Positions 25,821-35,329 of a stretch of DNA of 47,190 nucleotides are shown piece after piece. The notes beneath the pieces were generated by a model, which saw only the letters and a list, made by a program, of their open reading frames with translations, had not been told where the DNA came from and searched no databases. Origin of the DNA: UMGS1696 sp964430105 (lineage in GTDB: Bacteria > Bacillota > Clostridia > Oscillospirales > CAG-272); assembly GCA_964430105.1 (NCBI GenBank), contig CAYSEF010000011.1:1-47190 (forward strand). The letters are read 5' to 3'. A program made the translations under genes and the position numbers. Numbering within the stretch: position 1 is the stretch's first letter; each line of letters opens with the position of its first letter.

Positions 25821-26846
25821 TTACTTACGCAACTCTCTTTGACGGGATATATTTATCGAACCTTCAGGAATGGAATTGAGATTTTCAAGAGCCTTTCCTG
25901 TGCCGATTGCAACGCATGAAACGGCTTTTTTTGCAACTCTTGTCTTAATTCCCGTTGCATATTCTATTAGTCTGTCAAGGCCGTACAGCAGGCTTCCACC
26001 ACCTGTCATAACGATACCGTTTGATATGATATCACCGATAAGCTCGGGAGGTGTGCGTTCTATAACGGAGCATACCGCTTCGATTACAGCTGTTATAGGC
26101 TCCTCAAGTGCATCCGGTATTTCTGTGGATGTGATATGGATAGCACGGGGAAGTCCCTGGATAAGGCAACGTCCCTTTACATCAAGTGCTCGTGGTTCTT
26201 CGCGTGGCCATGCTGAACCGATCTTTATCTTTATTTCCTCAGCAGTTCTTTCGCCTATGAGGACATTGTGCTTACGTCGGCAGTAGCGTATGATAGCTTC
26301 ATCGAATTTGTCGCCGGCTACCTTGATTGATTCAGATACGACAACTCCGCCAAGAGATAAAACAGCTATATCGGTAGTACCACCACCTATATCAACGACC
26401 ATGTGACCGACAGGTGCTGAAATATCGATACCTGCACCTATAGCGGCGGCAACAGGCTCCTCGATAAGGTATGTACGTCGAGCACCTGCTTGAGTAGCGG
26501 CATCAACAACAGCACGTTCCTCTACTTCAGTGATACCGGAGGGTACACAAATAACGACGCGTGGCTTAAAAAAGATCGTTGTACCACAGGCTTTTTTTAT
26601 GAAATGCTGGAGCATATGCAGAGTTACCTCGTACTGGCTGATAACACCGTCACGCAGAGGTCTGATAGCGGTTATGTTACCGGGAGTACGTCCGAGCATA
26701 AGCTGAGCTTCACGCCCGAATTTTAATATTTTATCAGTGCTTTTATCTATAGCAACAACGGAAGGCTCTTTTATAACAATGCCTTTGCCCTTAACATAAA
26801 CAAGGACCGTTGCGGTCCCAAGGTCAATTCCGATGTCTTTGCCCAT
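25821..26846 (-). CDS. mreB: Rod shape-determining protein MreB/Mbl
   Basis: This actin homologue forms membrane-bound filaments that guide side-wall peptidoglycan synthesis. The actin-fold nucleotide motifs are GIDLGTATVLVYVKGKG (phosphate 1), VVDIGGGTTDIAVLSLGG (phosphate 2) and GIVMTGGGSLLYGLDRLI (adenosine). The 341-aa length is typical. mreC and mreD do not follow, so this is an orphan copy, possibly an Mbl or MreBH paralogue; the sequence does not separate these with certainty. AGGAA precedes the ATG, and a promoter is seen upstream. Confidence 0.93.
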   Translation of the reverse strand: MGKDIGIDLGTATVLVYVKGKGIVIKEPSVVAIDKSTDKILKFGREAQLMLGRTPGNITAIRPLRDGVISQYEVTLHMLQHFIKKACGTTIFFKPRVVICVPSGITEVEERAVVDAATQAGARRTYLIEEPVAAAIGAGIDISAPVGHMVVDIGGGTTDIAVLSLGGVVVSESIKVAGDKFDEAIIRYCRRKHNVLIGERTAEEIKIKIGSAWPREEPRALDVKGRCLIQGLPRAIHITSTEIPDALEEPITAVIEAVCSVIERTPPELIGDIISNGIVMTGGGSLLYGLDRLIEYATGIKTRVAKKAVSCVAIGTGKALENLNSIPEGSINISRQRELRK

Positions 26847-26891
26847 GTAATATTCCTAACCTTTATATTGAAAAATGACATATCAAGTACT

Positions 26892-26920
26892 ATTATACAA
26901 CATAAGAGATAATTTTGCAA
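26892..26920 (-). promoter_or_regulatory. Promoter of mreB
   Basis: TTGCAA (26915-26920) and TATAAT (26892-26897) with a 17-bp spacer on the minus strand. Confidence 0.7.
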
Positions 26921-27041
26921 TGACCGAGTGGGATTTTTTTACGGTAATCTGCTTTGCTTTTGAAATAAAAGTCAGTCGTGCATTACACGGAAACGGAGTA
27001 AATTGCGGAACTTGAGTAAATTTCATTAAATTTTCACCAAA

Positions 27042-27064
27042 TTGACACTGTAACGTGCTATAAT
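27042..27064 (+). promoter_or_regulatory. Extended -10 promoter of the ABC exporter/proline operon
   Basis: TGC precedes TATAAT (27059-27064), an extended -10. A TTGACA lies at 27042-27047, but only 11 bp upstream, so the extended -10 rather than this box probably does the work. asnS has the same TGCTATAAT. Confidence 0.6.
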
Positions 27065-27107
27065 GATATCTTGTAAAAAAGCAACTTTATTATTGGAGGA
27101 TACACCA

Positions 27108-28283
27108 TTGATCGAAGTTAAAAATTTAGTCAAGCGTTACGGTGATTTTGAGGCTGTGCGCGGTGTCAGCTTCAAGATCGAGCGGGGCATGATATACGGC
27201 TTCCTTGGTCCGAATGGCGCAGGAAAATCTACTACAATGAACATCATAACAGGATGTCTTGCAGCAACTGAAGGTGAAGTAACTATCGGCGGAAACGATA
27301 TTTATGAGGATCCTGTTGCGGCGAAGTCCATGATCGGTTATCTGCCTGAACAGCCACCGCTTTACATGGATATGACACCGAACGAGTACCTCGAATTTGT
27401 GGGACGTGCTAAGGGTCTTTCCGGAGAAAAGCTTTATAAGAGCATCGACCGTGTTATAGCAAAGACGGGACTTACTGCTTATGCAGACAGACTTATCAAA
27501 AACCTTTCAAAGGGCTACAAGCAGCGTGTAGGTATCGCTCAGGCTATTCTCGGTGATCCTGAGATTATTATTCTCGATGAACCTACAGTTGGTCTTGACC
27601 CCAGACAGATCATTGAAATACGTGAGCTTATAAAGGAGCTTGGTCGAGATCACACTGTCATTTTGTCAAGCCATATTTTGACTGAGATATCCGCAGTCTG
27701 CGATTATGTTCTTATTATCGCACATGGTAAGGTCGTTGCGTCAGATACTCTTGAAAACCTTACAAAGAAATACGAAGGCAAGAACTATGTTGATATCACA
27801 GCACGAGGAGATGAATCACGAATCAGACGTATCGTTGACTCAATTCCGGGCGTGATTGAAGCGGAGATAGACCAGGGCGCACTCGGACAGATGCACGTCA
27901 GAATTGCCACAGATTCAAAGACTGACATTCGTGAAACACTGTTCTTCCGTTTTGCTGATGCTAAAATGCCTATTCTTTCTATGGAATACGAGGAAGTTAC
28001 ACTTGAAAAGGTATTCCTTGAGCTTACAGGCGATAATAACGGAAAAGCAAATGTGCTTAATGTCGAGGATAAGGAATCAGCCCGTATGAGCGCAGAAGAA
28101 GTGTTTGCTGCGGCAGCTATTGCGAATGTGAAGAACAAGGAAAACGCAGATACAGCAAATACCGAAGCTGTTCCTTCGACTGAAGAAAAGCAGACAGAGG
28201 CGGAGAAAGCCTCAAAGCCTGCTAAAAAATCCGATAAAAATTCAGATGATGACGATTACAAGCCGTTATTCGGCGGAAACTGA
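27108..28283 (+). CDS. ABC transporter ATP-binding protein, GldA-like
   Basis: The 391-aa protein is an ABC-2 type ATPase: Walker A GPNGAGKS (34-41), signature LSKGYKQRVG, Walker B EIIILDEPTVGLDP and switch HIL. The start is the TTG at 27108, 8 nt after GGAGG; the upstream ATG at 27063 lies in front of this site and overlaps the -10 box. After the ATPase and a C-terminal GldA-type domain comes an unusual charged tail of about 70 residues (many Ala, Glu, Lys, Asp) before FGGN. It works with the permease and auxiliary proteins that follow. The substrate is unknown. Confidence 0.9.
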   Translation: MIEVKNLVKRYGDFEAVRGVSFKIERGMIYGFLGPNGAGKSTTMNIITGCLAATEGEVTIGGNDIYEDPVAAKSMIGYLPEQPPLYMDMTPNEYLEFVGRAKGLSGEKLYKSIDRVIAKTGLTAYADRLIKNLSKGYKQRVGIAQAILGDPEIIILDEPTVGLDPRQIIEIRELIKELGRDHTVILSSHILTEISAVCDYVLIIAHGKVVASDTLENLTKKYEGKNYVDITARGDESRIRRIVDSIPGVIEAEIDQGALGQMHVRIATDSKTDIRETLFFRFADAKMPILSMEYEEVTLEKVFLELTGDNNGKANVLNVEDKESARMSAEEVFAAAAIANVKNKENADTANTEAVPSTEEKQTEAEKASKPAKKSDKNSDDDDYKPLFGGN

Positions 28284-28297
28284 TTGGAGAATAACTT

Positions 28298-29161
28298 ATG
28301 ACGGCTGTTTACAGAAAAGAACTTAAAACGTATTTCACCGGTATGACCGGACCGATATTTATCGGATTTATTTTGCTGATGACCGGTATTTTTATGACGG
28401 TATACAATCTCCAGGGAATGTATCCTAATTTTGAATATGCGCTTGTCGGCGTATCATTTATCTATATGCTCGCTATTCCGGTTCTTACAATGCGTTCTAT
28501 CGCTGAAGAAAAGCATTCGAGAACCGACCAGCTTTTGTATTCGCTTCCGATGAGCGTTACAGATATCGTAATGGCTAAGTATTTCGCAATGCTCACTGTA
28601 CTTGCTATTCCTTGTGCAGTGATGATACTGTATCCGCTTATTCTTTGTTCGTTTGGTACAGTGAATCTTGCTTCTGCTTATGCTACACTTCTTGCGTTTT
28701 TCCTGCTTGGTGCCGCACTTATCGCTGTCGGAATGTTTATTTCTTCACTTACCGAGAGTCAGGTTATAGCAGCGGTTATCAGCCTTGGCGTAATGGTACT
28801 TATAAATTTCATGTCCGGTATTGCTAATATGATATCTGTAAGTGCGTCTGCTTCCTTTGCAGGCTTCTTAGCACTTTCGATCGTAGCAGGCTTTGTCGTC
28901 TATGTTATGATAAAAAATACTACCGTATCTGTTTGTGCCTCCGTTTCTCTTTGTGTGGTTTGCGTTTTGGTATATCTTGTCAATCCGACGATTTTTGAAG
29001 GCGCTATTCCGGAGCTTCTCAGTGCTCTTGCGCTTTTTGACAGACTTACAACCTTCCAAAACGGTATGCTCGATATTACCGCACTGATATTCTATATTTC
29101 TATTTCTGCAATGTTTGTTTATCTTACAGTCCAGTCAATGGAAAAGAAACGCTGGAACTGA
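28298..29161 (+). CDS. ABC-2 type transporter permease, GldF-like
   Basis: The 287-aa protein has about six or seven membrane helices. The N-terminus MTAVYRKELKTYFTGMTGPIF is typical of GldF/NosY-like permeases, and LTMRSIAEEKHSRTDQLLYSLP is a family hallmark. It starts 14 nt after the ATPase gene with GGAGA upstream and is followed 18 nt later by a GldG-like protein. Together they form an exporter of the gliding-motility type, also found in many non-gliding bacteria. Confidence 0.9.
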   Translation: MTAVYRKELKTYFTGMTGPIFIGFILLMTGIFMTVYNLQGMYPNFEYALVGVSFIYMLAIPVLTMRSIAEEKHSRTDQLLYSLPMSVTDIVMAKYFAMLTVLAIPCAVMILYPLILCSFGTVNLASAYATLLAFFLLGAALIAVGMFISSLTESQVIAAVISLGVMVLINFMSGIANMISVSASASFAGFLALSIVAGFVVYVMIKNTTVSVCASVSLCVVCVLVYLVNPTIFEGAIPELLSALALFDRLTTFQNGMLDITALIFYISISAMFVYLTVQSMEKKRWN

Positions 29162-29179
29162 TAACAGGAGGATGCAATA

Positions 29180-30688
29180 ATGAATAACGAAAAGAATACA
29201 AACATCACTCCTGTAAAAAATAAAGCAGGACTGAACAAAAAATACTTGAAGATAGGCTCGTTCAGTATAACTATGACTGCTGTTGTTGTAGCTGTAGTTA
29301 TCGTTTTGAACCTGTTTATCGCCGAAATCCCTTCGACATATACGAAGTTTGACCTTTCATCCACAGACCTTTACTCAATCGGTGAAGAAACAGAAACTGT
29401 TCTTGCGGGAGTAGATGAGGACGTTACTTTCTATATTCTCGCACAGCGCGGAAGTGAGGATTCTGCGATAAAAGAGCTTCTCGAACGCTATACTGCACTC
29501 AACAGTCATATTAAAGTAACGACTGTTGACCCTGTAACAAACCCTACATTTATTGAGAAGTATACAAGCGAATCTCTTAATTCCAATTCGGTTATCGCTG
29601 AAAGCTCAAAGAGATTTTATGTTGTTGATTACTACGATATCTACGCAAGACAGATCGATATGTCGTATACTGAGGAAGAGCTGTACGCTTATTATTACAC
29701 CTATTATACCTTCCCGACTGTAACTACCTTTGCCGGTGAGCTTGCGTTTACTACCGCAGTAGATTATGTTACACGAGATGATCTTCCGACTGCTTATTCA
29801 CTCACAGGTCACGGAGAAACAGCAGTGTCTTCAACATACGAAACCTATATAGATGCTGAAAATATTGCCCGTGTTACTGATTTTTCACTTCTGACGATTG
29901 ATTCTCTCCCTGAGGATTGCTCATCGATAATTATCAATCAGCCTACATCAGATATTTCCGCAGATGAAGCCGAAAAGCTGAAATCATACCTTGATGAGGG
30001 TGGTAATATCATTCTTGTAACAGGTGCGCTCAGCTATAATTCCAAGCTCATGCCTAATCTTTCGTCTGTTGCAAAGTATATGGGTCTTGAATCAGTTGAC
30101 GGTATCGTTATCGAAACCAACCAAAACAACTACATGATGAATAATCACTATCTCCTGCCGAATATTGGAACAACGTCCTCAGGCCCCCTTTCGCTTCTCT
30201 CAAATAAGCAGATTTATGTTCTTGCAAACGCCTCTCACGGTATTATTTCTGACGGAACATCTAATGTTATTCCTCTTCTTGCAACAACATCCGGTGCTTA
30301 TGTTAAGTCGGATTTAAGTGCTGAAGATCTTTCTAAAGCTGATGGCGATATAGAAGGCATGGTATATGTCGGTGCGGCTGTTGAGATAGAGGCTGACGGT
30401 ACACGCTCCAATACAGGAAAATTTGTGTGGTTCTCATCCCCTGCTATTATGGATGAATCTGCTGATATGTATGTATCCGGCGGTAACTCGGCTGTGTTTA
30501 TGGCAACGCTTAACTGGATGAGCGAAAACAAGACAAATCTTTCTATTCTTGCAAAGTCAATGCAGATCGAAGCACTTACCGTTACAGCTGCTGATGCTAC
30601 AATATGGTCTGTTGCAGTTGTATTTGTAATACCGCTTGCGTTCCTTGTATACGGATTTGTTGTATGGTTCAAGAGAAGAAAGAGATAA
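29180..30688 (+). CDS. GldG-family ABC transporter auxiliary protein
   Basis: The 502-aa protein has one N-terminal helix (about 27-50), a large outward domain and one C-terminal helix (about 478-496) ending in KRRKR. YTKFDLSSTDLYSIGEETETVL and the segments VTTVDPVTNPTFIEKY and SYNSKLMPNLSSVAKYMGLE match the GldG/ABC_transp_aux family. Such proteins partner with GldA/GldF; the outer domain presumably handles the substrate. GGAGGATGCAATA precedes the ATG. The outer domain is tyrosine-rich around residues 152-175. Confidence 0.88.
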   Translation: MNNEKNTNITPVKNKAGLNKKYLKIGSFSITMTAVVVAVVIVLNLFIAEIPSTYTKFDLSSTDLYSIGEETETVLAGVDEDVTFYILAQRGSEDSAIKELLERYTALNSHIKVTTVDPVTNPTFIEKYTSESLNSNSVIAESSKRFYVVDYYDIYARQIDMSYTEEELYAYYYTYYTFPTVTTFAGELAFTTAVDYVTRDDLPTAYSLTGHGETAVSSTYETYIDAENIARVTDFSLLTIDSLPEDCSSIIINQPTSDISADEAEKLKSYLDEGGNIILVTGALSYNSKLMPNLSSVAKYMGLESVDGIVIETNQNNYMMNNHYLLPNIGTTSSGPLSLLSNKQIYVLANASHGIISDGTSNVIPLLATTSGAYVKSDLSAEDLSKADGDIEGMVYVGAAVEIEADGTRSNTGKFVWFSSPAIMDESADMYVSGGNSAVFMATLNWMSENKTNLSILAKSMQIEALTVTAADATIWSVAVVFVIPLAFLVYGFVVWFKRRKR

Positions 30689-30699
30689 GGTGAGGATTT

Positions 30700-31722
30700 A
30701 TGGCAACAAAAACTGCAAAAAGAAAAAATAAATATCTTCCGCTCGTAATTCTTCTCGTTGTGTTTGTCGTGATGCTGATAGCATATTCTGCTCTTTCCTC
30801 TGCAAATGACAAAAAGGAAGCAATTTCTGCTGCCGAGGAGGCTCGTGCAAATGCAGATATAATCATTGCGAATTATGATGCCTCTACTGTTACAAAGCTG
30901 TCTTATCAGGTTGCCGGCCATGATAAACTCACTTTCCTTTGCTCTAACGGAACTCAGTGGACTTATGCTGATGATACAAAGTTCCCCCTTAATCAAACTA
31001 TTGTAGCATCAATGGCATCTGCAATATCCTCGATTGGCGTTGAGTGTGAGGTTTCTGAGGGAAGTGAAGCTGATTATGGACTCGATACCCCTGCATATAC
31101 GATTTCAGTCACATATTCCGATAATACATCACGAAGCTATAGAATCGGCGATTATAATTCGTTTAACTCATCCTACTATTTCGCTGCTGAGAGCGATATT
31201 TACATGATTTCCTCGGGCTTGATACCGTATTTCAGCTATGAACTGTCCGATCTTATGGTGCTTGATACGCTTCCGACTACGGATTGGTCTGATATGAATT
31301 ATGTTACGGAGATCACAGTTTCAACTCCTGACGGAACTAATGTAATTTCAGATGAAGATGGTAAAAACGCTTTTATAAACAAGCTTGGAAGCATTTCTCT
31401 TAAAAATTGTGCTGATTATTACGCTGAAAATGAAGAAAAAGCCGAGTATGGTCTTGACGGAAGTAAGGTAATTACTGTAAAATATAAGAAGGCTGTCACA
31501 TCTACAAATGAAAGTGGCAATTCAAGCACAAACTACCTTGAAACAAATTATTCGATAAATATCGGTGAGGCTGTCGGTCATAACGATGGTTATTATGTCG
31601 CACCTGCAAATTCAAATATCGTTTATGTGGTTGATGAAAAGACCGTGCTTGAGCTTCTTGCATATTTAGATTACGTTCCGACAGCAGATGAAGCTGTGAC
31701 AGAGGCTGAATCAGCTGAATAA
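30700..31722 (+). CDS. DUF4340 domain-containing protein
   Basis: The 340-aa protein has one N-terminal membrane helix (about 11-30) and an extracytoplasmic beta-rich domain with repeated motifs of the type ITVSTPDGTNVIS and YGLDTPAYTISVTYSDNTSRSYRIGDYNSF, typical of DUF4340. This family is regularly encoded after GldG-like genes and is thought to be part of the same exporter; its role is unknown. It starts 11 nt after the GldG-like gene. The C-terminus is acidic. Confidence 0.85.
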   Translation: MATKTAKRKNKYLPLVILLVVFVVMLIAYSALSSANDKKEAISAAEEARANADIIIANYDASTVTKLSYQVAGHDKLTFLCSNGTQWTYADDTKFPLNQTIVASMASAISSIGVECEVSEGSEADYGLDTPAYTISVTYSDNTSRSYRIGDYNSFNSSYYFAAESDIYMISSGLIPYFSYELSDLMVLDTLPTTDWSDMNYVTEITVSTPDGTNVISDEDGKNAFINKLGSISLKNCADYYAENEEKAEYGLDGSKVITVKYKKAVTSTNESGNSSTNYLETNYSINIGEAVGHNDGYYVAPANSNIVYVVDEKTVLELLAYLDYVPTADEAVTEAESAE

Positions 31723-31751
31723 CAGTCACGCTCTCTGAAAGGAGTCACGAT

Positions 31752-33008
31752 ATGAAAACAACACTTGAGATAATGAAGCAGGCAAAAGCTGTTACACCAA
31801 TGATTATGTCCGCTTCGTCAGATGATAAAAACAAAATACTTTCTGCAATGGCTGATAGGCTCGTTGAGGCGATACCTGAAATTCTTGCTGAAAACAAAGC
31901 TGACGTTGACGCTGCACGCGGGAGAATATCCGACGTTATGCTCGACCGTCTTAGCTTGACAGAAGCACGAATCAATGCAATGGCTGATGGTATTCGTGAC
32001 GTTATAAAGCTTCCCGATCCTGCATGGCGAGTTATCGAAACAGTTGAACGCAGAGGTATGACTATCGAAAAGACAGCAGTACCGCTCGGAGTTATCGCTA
32101 TAATTTATGAAAGCAGACCGAATGTTACATCTGATGCGGCGGCTTTGTGCATAAAAAGCGGAAATGCTGTAATACTTCGTGGTGGTAGAGATGCCTACCG
32201 TTCGTCTGTAGCGATAGTTAAGGCTTTAAGACAGGGCTGTGTTGATGCCGGATATCCTGAGGAGCTTGTTTCGCAGGTTGAAGATACTACACGTCAAAGC
32301 TCGGTCGATCTCATGCATGGTGTTGGATATATCGATCTTCTCATTCCTCGTGGCGGTGCAGGACTTATCAGAACCTGCGTTGAGGAAGCAAAGGTACCGT
32401 GTATTGAAACAGGAACCGGTATCTGCCATATTTATGTTGACGAAATGGCTGATCTTGATATGGCAGTTAAGATCATCGAAAATGCAAAAACATCACGCCC
32501 GTCAGTGTGCAACGCTATGGAAGTGTGCATTGTAAATGAAAAAATAGCGGATAAATTCCTTCCTATGCTGAAAGAAACTCTTGTCGATAAAAGAATCAAT
32601 GATGGAAAAATTCCTGTCGAAATGCGACTTGACGAATATGCCTCAAAGATAATCGATGGTGTTACAGCCGGAGAAAAGGATTTTGACACTGAATTCCTCG
32701 ACTATATAGTAGCAGTTAAGACTGTAAGCTCTGCTGATGAAGCTATCGAGCATATAGCGAAGCACTCAACTCACCATTCCGAATCTATCATCACCGAAAA
32801 TAACGCAGTAGCTGAAAACTTCCTGCGTAAGGTGGACTCTGCGGCGGTATATCACAATGCAAGTACACGTTTCACCGATGGCGGAGAATTCGGACTTGGC
32901 TGTGAAATGGGTATTTCTACACAGAAGCTTCACGCAAGAGGTCCTATGGGACTTGGTGAGCTGTGTACATATAAATATATTGTCCGTGGAAACGGAAATG
33001 TAAGATAA
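31752..33008 (+). CDS. proA: Gamma-glutamyl phosphate reductase
   Basis: ProA reduces gamma-glutamyl phosphate to glutamate semialdehyde in proline synthesis. Aldehyde-dehydrogenase-fold motifs are ESRPNVTSDAAALCIKSGNAVILRGG near the NADPH site and the catalytic cysteine in RPSVCNAMEVC. GLGCEMGISTQKLHARGPMGLGELCTYKY is the conserved C-terminus. The 418-aa length is usual. It begins 29 nt after DUF4340 with AAGGAG upstream and is probably co-transcribed with the exporter genes. proB is not adjacent. Confidence 0.96.
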   Translation: MKTTLEIMKQAKAVTPMIMSASSDDKNKILSAMADRLVEAIPEILAENKADVDAARGRISDVMLDRLSLTEARINAMADGIRDVIKLPDPAWRVIETVERRGMTIEKTAVPLGVIAIIYESRPNVTSDAAALCIKSGNAVILRGGRDAYRSSVAIVKALRQGCVDAGYPEELVSQVEDTTRQSSVDLMHGVGYIDLLIPRGGAGLIRTCVEEAKVPCIETGTGICHIYVDEMADLDMAVKIIENAKTSRPSVCNAMEVCIVNEKIADKFLPMLKETLVDKRINDGKIPVEMRLDEYASKIIDGVTAGEKDFDTEFLDYIVAVKTVSSADEAIEHIAKHSTHHSESIITENNAVAENFLRKVDSAAVYHNASTRFTDGGEFGLGCEMGISTQKLHARGPMGLGELCTYKYIVRGNGNVR

Positions 33009-33061
33009 ACAGACTCAAATTCACTTCGCAAATCTTCAATAGAATAAGGTTAGGTGTAATT

Positions 33062-33859
33062 ATGTACAAGCTTGGTTTTATCGGCGTTGGCAATATGGGA
33101 GGAGCACTTCTTGATGCCTGTGCTAAGAGAATAGATGGCGGAGATATTATAATTTCCGATTTTGACGAAACTAAAACTGCGAAATTCGCTGAAAAATATG
33201 GCTGTTCAGTGGCATCCTCGGAGGAGGTTGCTGCTAAGGCGGAGTATATTTTTATCGGTGTAAAGCCACAGTTTGCGACAGATACCTTTGCACAAATACA
33301 TGAAGCTCTCCTGTCACGTCAGGCTAATCCCGTTGTCATATCAATGATGGCAGGCGTTACTATGTCTCGTGTTCGTGAGATGGCTGGAATATCGTGTCCG
33401 GTAATTCGTATCATGCCGAATGTCGCAGCTTCCGTCGGTGAGGCAATGATACTTTGCTCGTCACTTGATGCTACTGAGGAGCAGATAACAGAATTTTCCG
33501 ATTTCATGGCTAAGTCCGGCAAGCTTGATTTTGTATCTGAACATCTTATCGATGCAGGTACAGCTGTACAGGGATGTGGTCCGGCATATGTGTGTATGTT
33601 TGTTGAAGCAATGGCTGACGGTGCTGTAAAATGCGGAATTCCGAGAGCGAAGGCTTACGAATATGCAATTCAAACACTAAAGGGAACAGCAGTCCTCCTT
33701 GAAGAAAGCGGAAATCATCCGGCAGCTGTCAAGGATGCAGTCACCAGTCCGGCAGGTTCGACTATAGATGGAGTTGAAGCACTCGAAGAACATGGATTCC
33801 GTTACGCAGTTATGCAGGCTGTCGTGAAGGCTTATGAGAAAAATGTTAAACTGAAGTGA
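33062..33859 (+). CDS. proC: Pyrroline-5-carboxylate reductase
   Basis: ProC makes proline from pyrroline-5-carboxylate using NAD(P)H. The Rossmann motif is LGFIGVGNMGGAL at the N-terminus; RIMPNVAASVGEAM and DAVTSPAGSTIDGVEALEEHGFR are the family signatures in the middle and C-terminal domains. The 265-aa length is typical. It follows proA by 53 bp, with AAGGTTAGG before the ATG. Confidence 0.96.
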   Translation: MYKLGFIGVGNMGGALLDACAKRIDGGDIIISDFDETKTAKFAEKYGCSVASSEEVAAKAEYIFIGVKPQFATDTFAQIHEALLSRQANPVVISMMAGVTMSRVREMAGISCPVIRIMPNVAASVGEAMILCSSLDATEEQITEFSDFMAKSGKLDFVSEHLIDAGTAVQGCGPAYVCMFVEAMADGAVKCGIPRAKAYEYAIQTLKGTAVLLEESGNHPAAVKDAVTSPAGSTIDGVEALEEHGFRYAVMQAVVKAYEKNVKLK

Positions 33860-33914
33860 AGCATATAACTATCGTTTGTTTCTGAGATATTAGAAAGACA
33901 AAAGGAGAACCAAA

Positions 33915-34091
33915 GTGGAGCCTAAGGATTACACCGTAATAAAAATCGAGGGTGAATATGCGACCCTGCGAGATGATGAAACAAAGGAGGAATTGTTCAT
34001 TGCAATGGCACTTCTTCCTGCCGGAGTCGATGTGGGCGTAAAGCTACACTATGAGATGCTTGAGTATACTATAGTAGAGAATAAGAAATAA
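33915..34091 (+). CDS. Conserved small acidic protein (58 aa), GTG start
   Basis: A GTG at 33915 with AAGGAG 7 nt upstream opens 58 codons. The product is acidic and looks like a small beta domain (YTVIKIEGEYATLRDDET, then ALLPAGVDVGVKLHYEMLEYTIVE). I recall similar short proteins in Clostridia but know no function. It is the last gene before the terminator of the proline operon, 55 bp after proC. Confidence 0.7.
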   Translation: MEPKDYTVIKIEGEYATLRDDETKEELFIAMALLPAGVDVGVKLHYEMLEYTIVENKK

Positions 34092-34148
34092 AAAAAAGCT
34101 GATCGCATTTTGGAAATTTATTCCTTGATGCGAGCAGCTTTTTTATTA
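34092..34148. terminator. Bidirectional terminator between the proline operon and potD
   Basis: AAAAAGCTG and CGCAT on the left pair with ATGCG and CAGCTTTTT on the right, with a 16-nt loop region; A-rich and T-rich flanks suit both strands. Confidence 0.88.
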
Positions 34149-34157
34149 TTCAAATTT

Positions 34158-35267
34158 TTAGTCAGCTAAAAGGATTTCTTCCCACAGCTTTTCATAGTAG
34201 GAACGGATATCCTGATCGATGTCGTGGAAATATTCGACCATTGGGAGAGATTCAGCGTCGGGATAGAGGATTTCATCCTGATAGAAGCTGTATTCAGGGT
34301 TTTCTACAACAGCAGTGTTCGGAGAAGCGTAGCAAATATATTCTGCATTTGCGAGTGCTACTTCCGGCTCAAGCATGAAGTTGATGTACATCATAGCAGC
34401 TTCGTAGTTCTGTGCATTGGCAGGTACGCAGATGGAGTCGATGAAGATGTTGGTGCCTTCCTTGGGATAAACAAATGCGAGATCGGGATTGTTCTCCTGC
34501 ATTGTCAAAAAGTCGCCTGCATAGTAAGGAGCGATAGCAGCATTTCCGCCTTCCATCTTGTTGAATACTTCGTCCATTACACGTCCCTGAAGTATGGCGT
34601 TCTGTTCCTTGAGCTTTGCAGCGGCAGTATCCCAGTCAGCCTTGTCGGTGGAGTTTATGTCACTTCCGAGATAGAACTGTGCAATAGCAAATGCATCGCG
34701 TGGATTATTGAAGGTGAGAATATTGTCATCATAAGTCTCGTCCCACATAAGTCCCCATGAATCAGGCTCACCTTCAACCATAGTTGTGTTGTAGATCATG
34801 CCTACAAGACCAACGGAATAAGGTACGCTGTATTCATTGTTTGGGTCAAAGTAAAGCTGTTTATACTGCTCATCAATGAGGTCATAGTTTGTTATCTTCG
34901 ACATATCGAGCTTTTGGAGCATATTTTCGTTTATCAATCTTTCGATCATGTAATCGGAGGGAATAACGATATCATATGAAACAGCACCGGATTTGAGCTT
35001 GCCGTACATGGATTCGTTTGAATCATAGTTCATGTAGTTGACTTTGATGCCGGTCAGCGCTTCAAAAGCGGAATTTACGTCAAAAGAGCCTTCGCTTCCA
35101 TCGGAGATGTAAACACCCCAGTTAAATACGTTGAGCGTTGTACCTTCGTAATCACGAGTATATGTTGCACGTGGTTCTTCGAGAGTAGATGCTGTACCTC
35201 CGCAAGATGTAAGAGCCACAGATGCAGTCAAAAGTGCGGCAAAGAGAGTGCAGAGAGATTTTTTCAT
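34158..35267 (-). CDS. potD: Spermidine/putrescine ABC transporter substrate-binding lipoprotein
   Basis: PotD captures polyamines outside the membrane for PotABC. The signal peptide ends at a lipobox with Cys22 (LTSCGG). The mature part has the PotD/PotF fold, with LNVFNWGVYISDG at the start, VPYSVGLVGMIYNT and DSICVPANAQNYEAAMMYINFML. The 369-aa length is usual. AAGGAG precedes the ATG. It is the last gene of the pot operon, with comF inserted before it. Confidence 0.93.
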   Translation of the reverse strand: MKKSLCTLFAALLTASVALTSCGGTASTLEEPRATYTRDYEGTTLNVFNWGVYISDGSEGSFDVNSAFEALTGIKVNYMNYDSNESMYGKLKSGAVSYDIVIPSDYMIERLINENMLQKLDMSKITNYDLIDEQYKQLYFDPNNEYSVPYSVGLVGMIYNTTMVEGEPDSWGLMWDETYDDNILTFNNPRDAFAIAQFYLGSDINSTDKADWDTAAAKLKEQNAILQGRVMDEVFNKMEGGNAAIAPYYAGDFLTMQENNPDLAFVYPKEGTNIFIDSICVPANAQNYEAAMMYINFMLEPEVALANAEYICYASPNTAVVENPEYSFYQDEILYPDAESLPMVEYFHDIDQDIRSYYEKLWEEILLAD

Positions 35268-35329
35268 TTGTGTTCTCCTTATGGAAAAGATTTGATAAAA
35301 GATAAAACCGTCAAAGCAATAGCCGGATA

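Noticed and set aside
30298..30996. A 232-codon open frame on the minus strand
   Set aside because: It lies across the GldG-like and DUF4340 genes, both well supported with ribosome binding sites.
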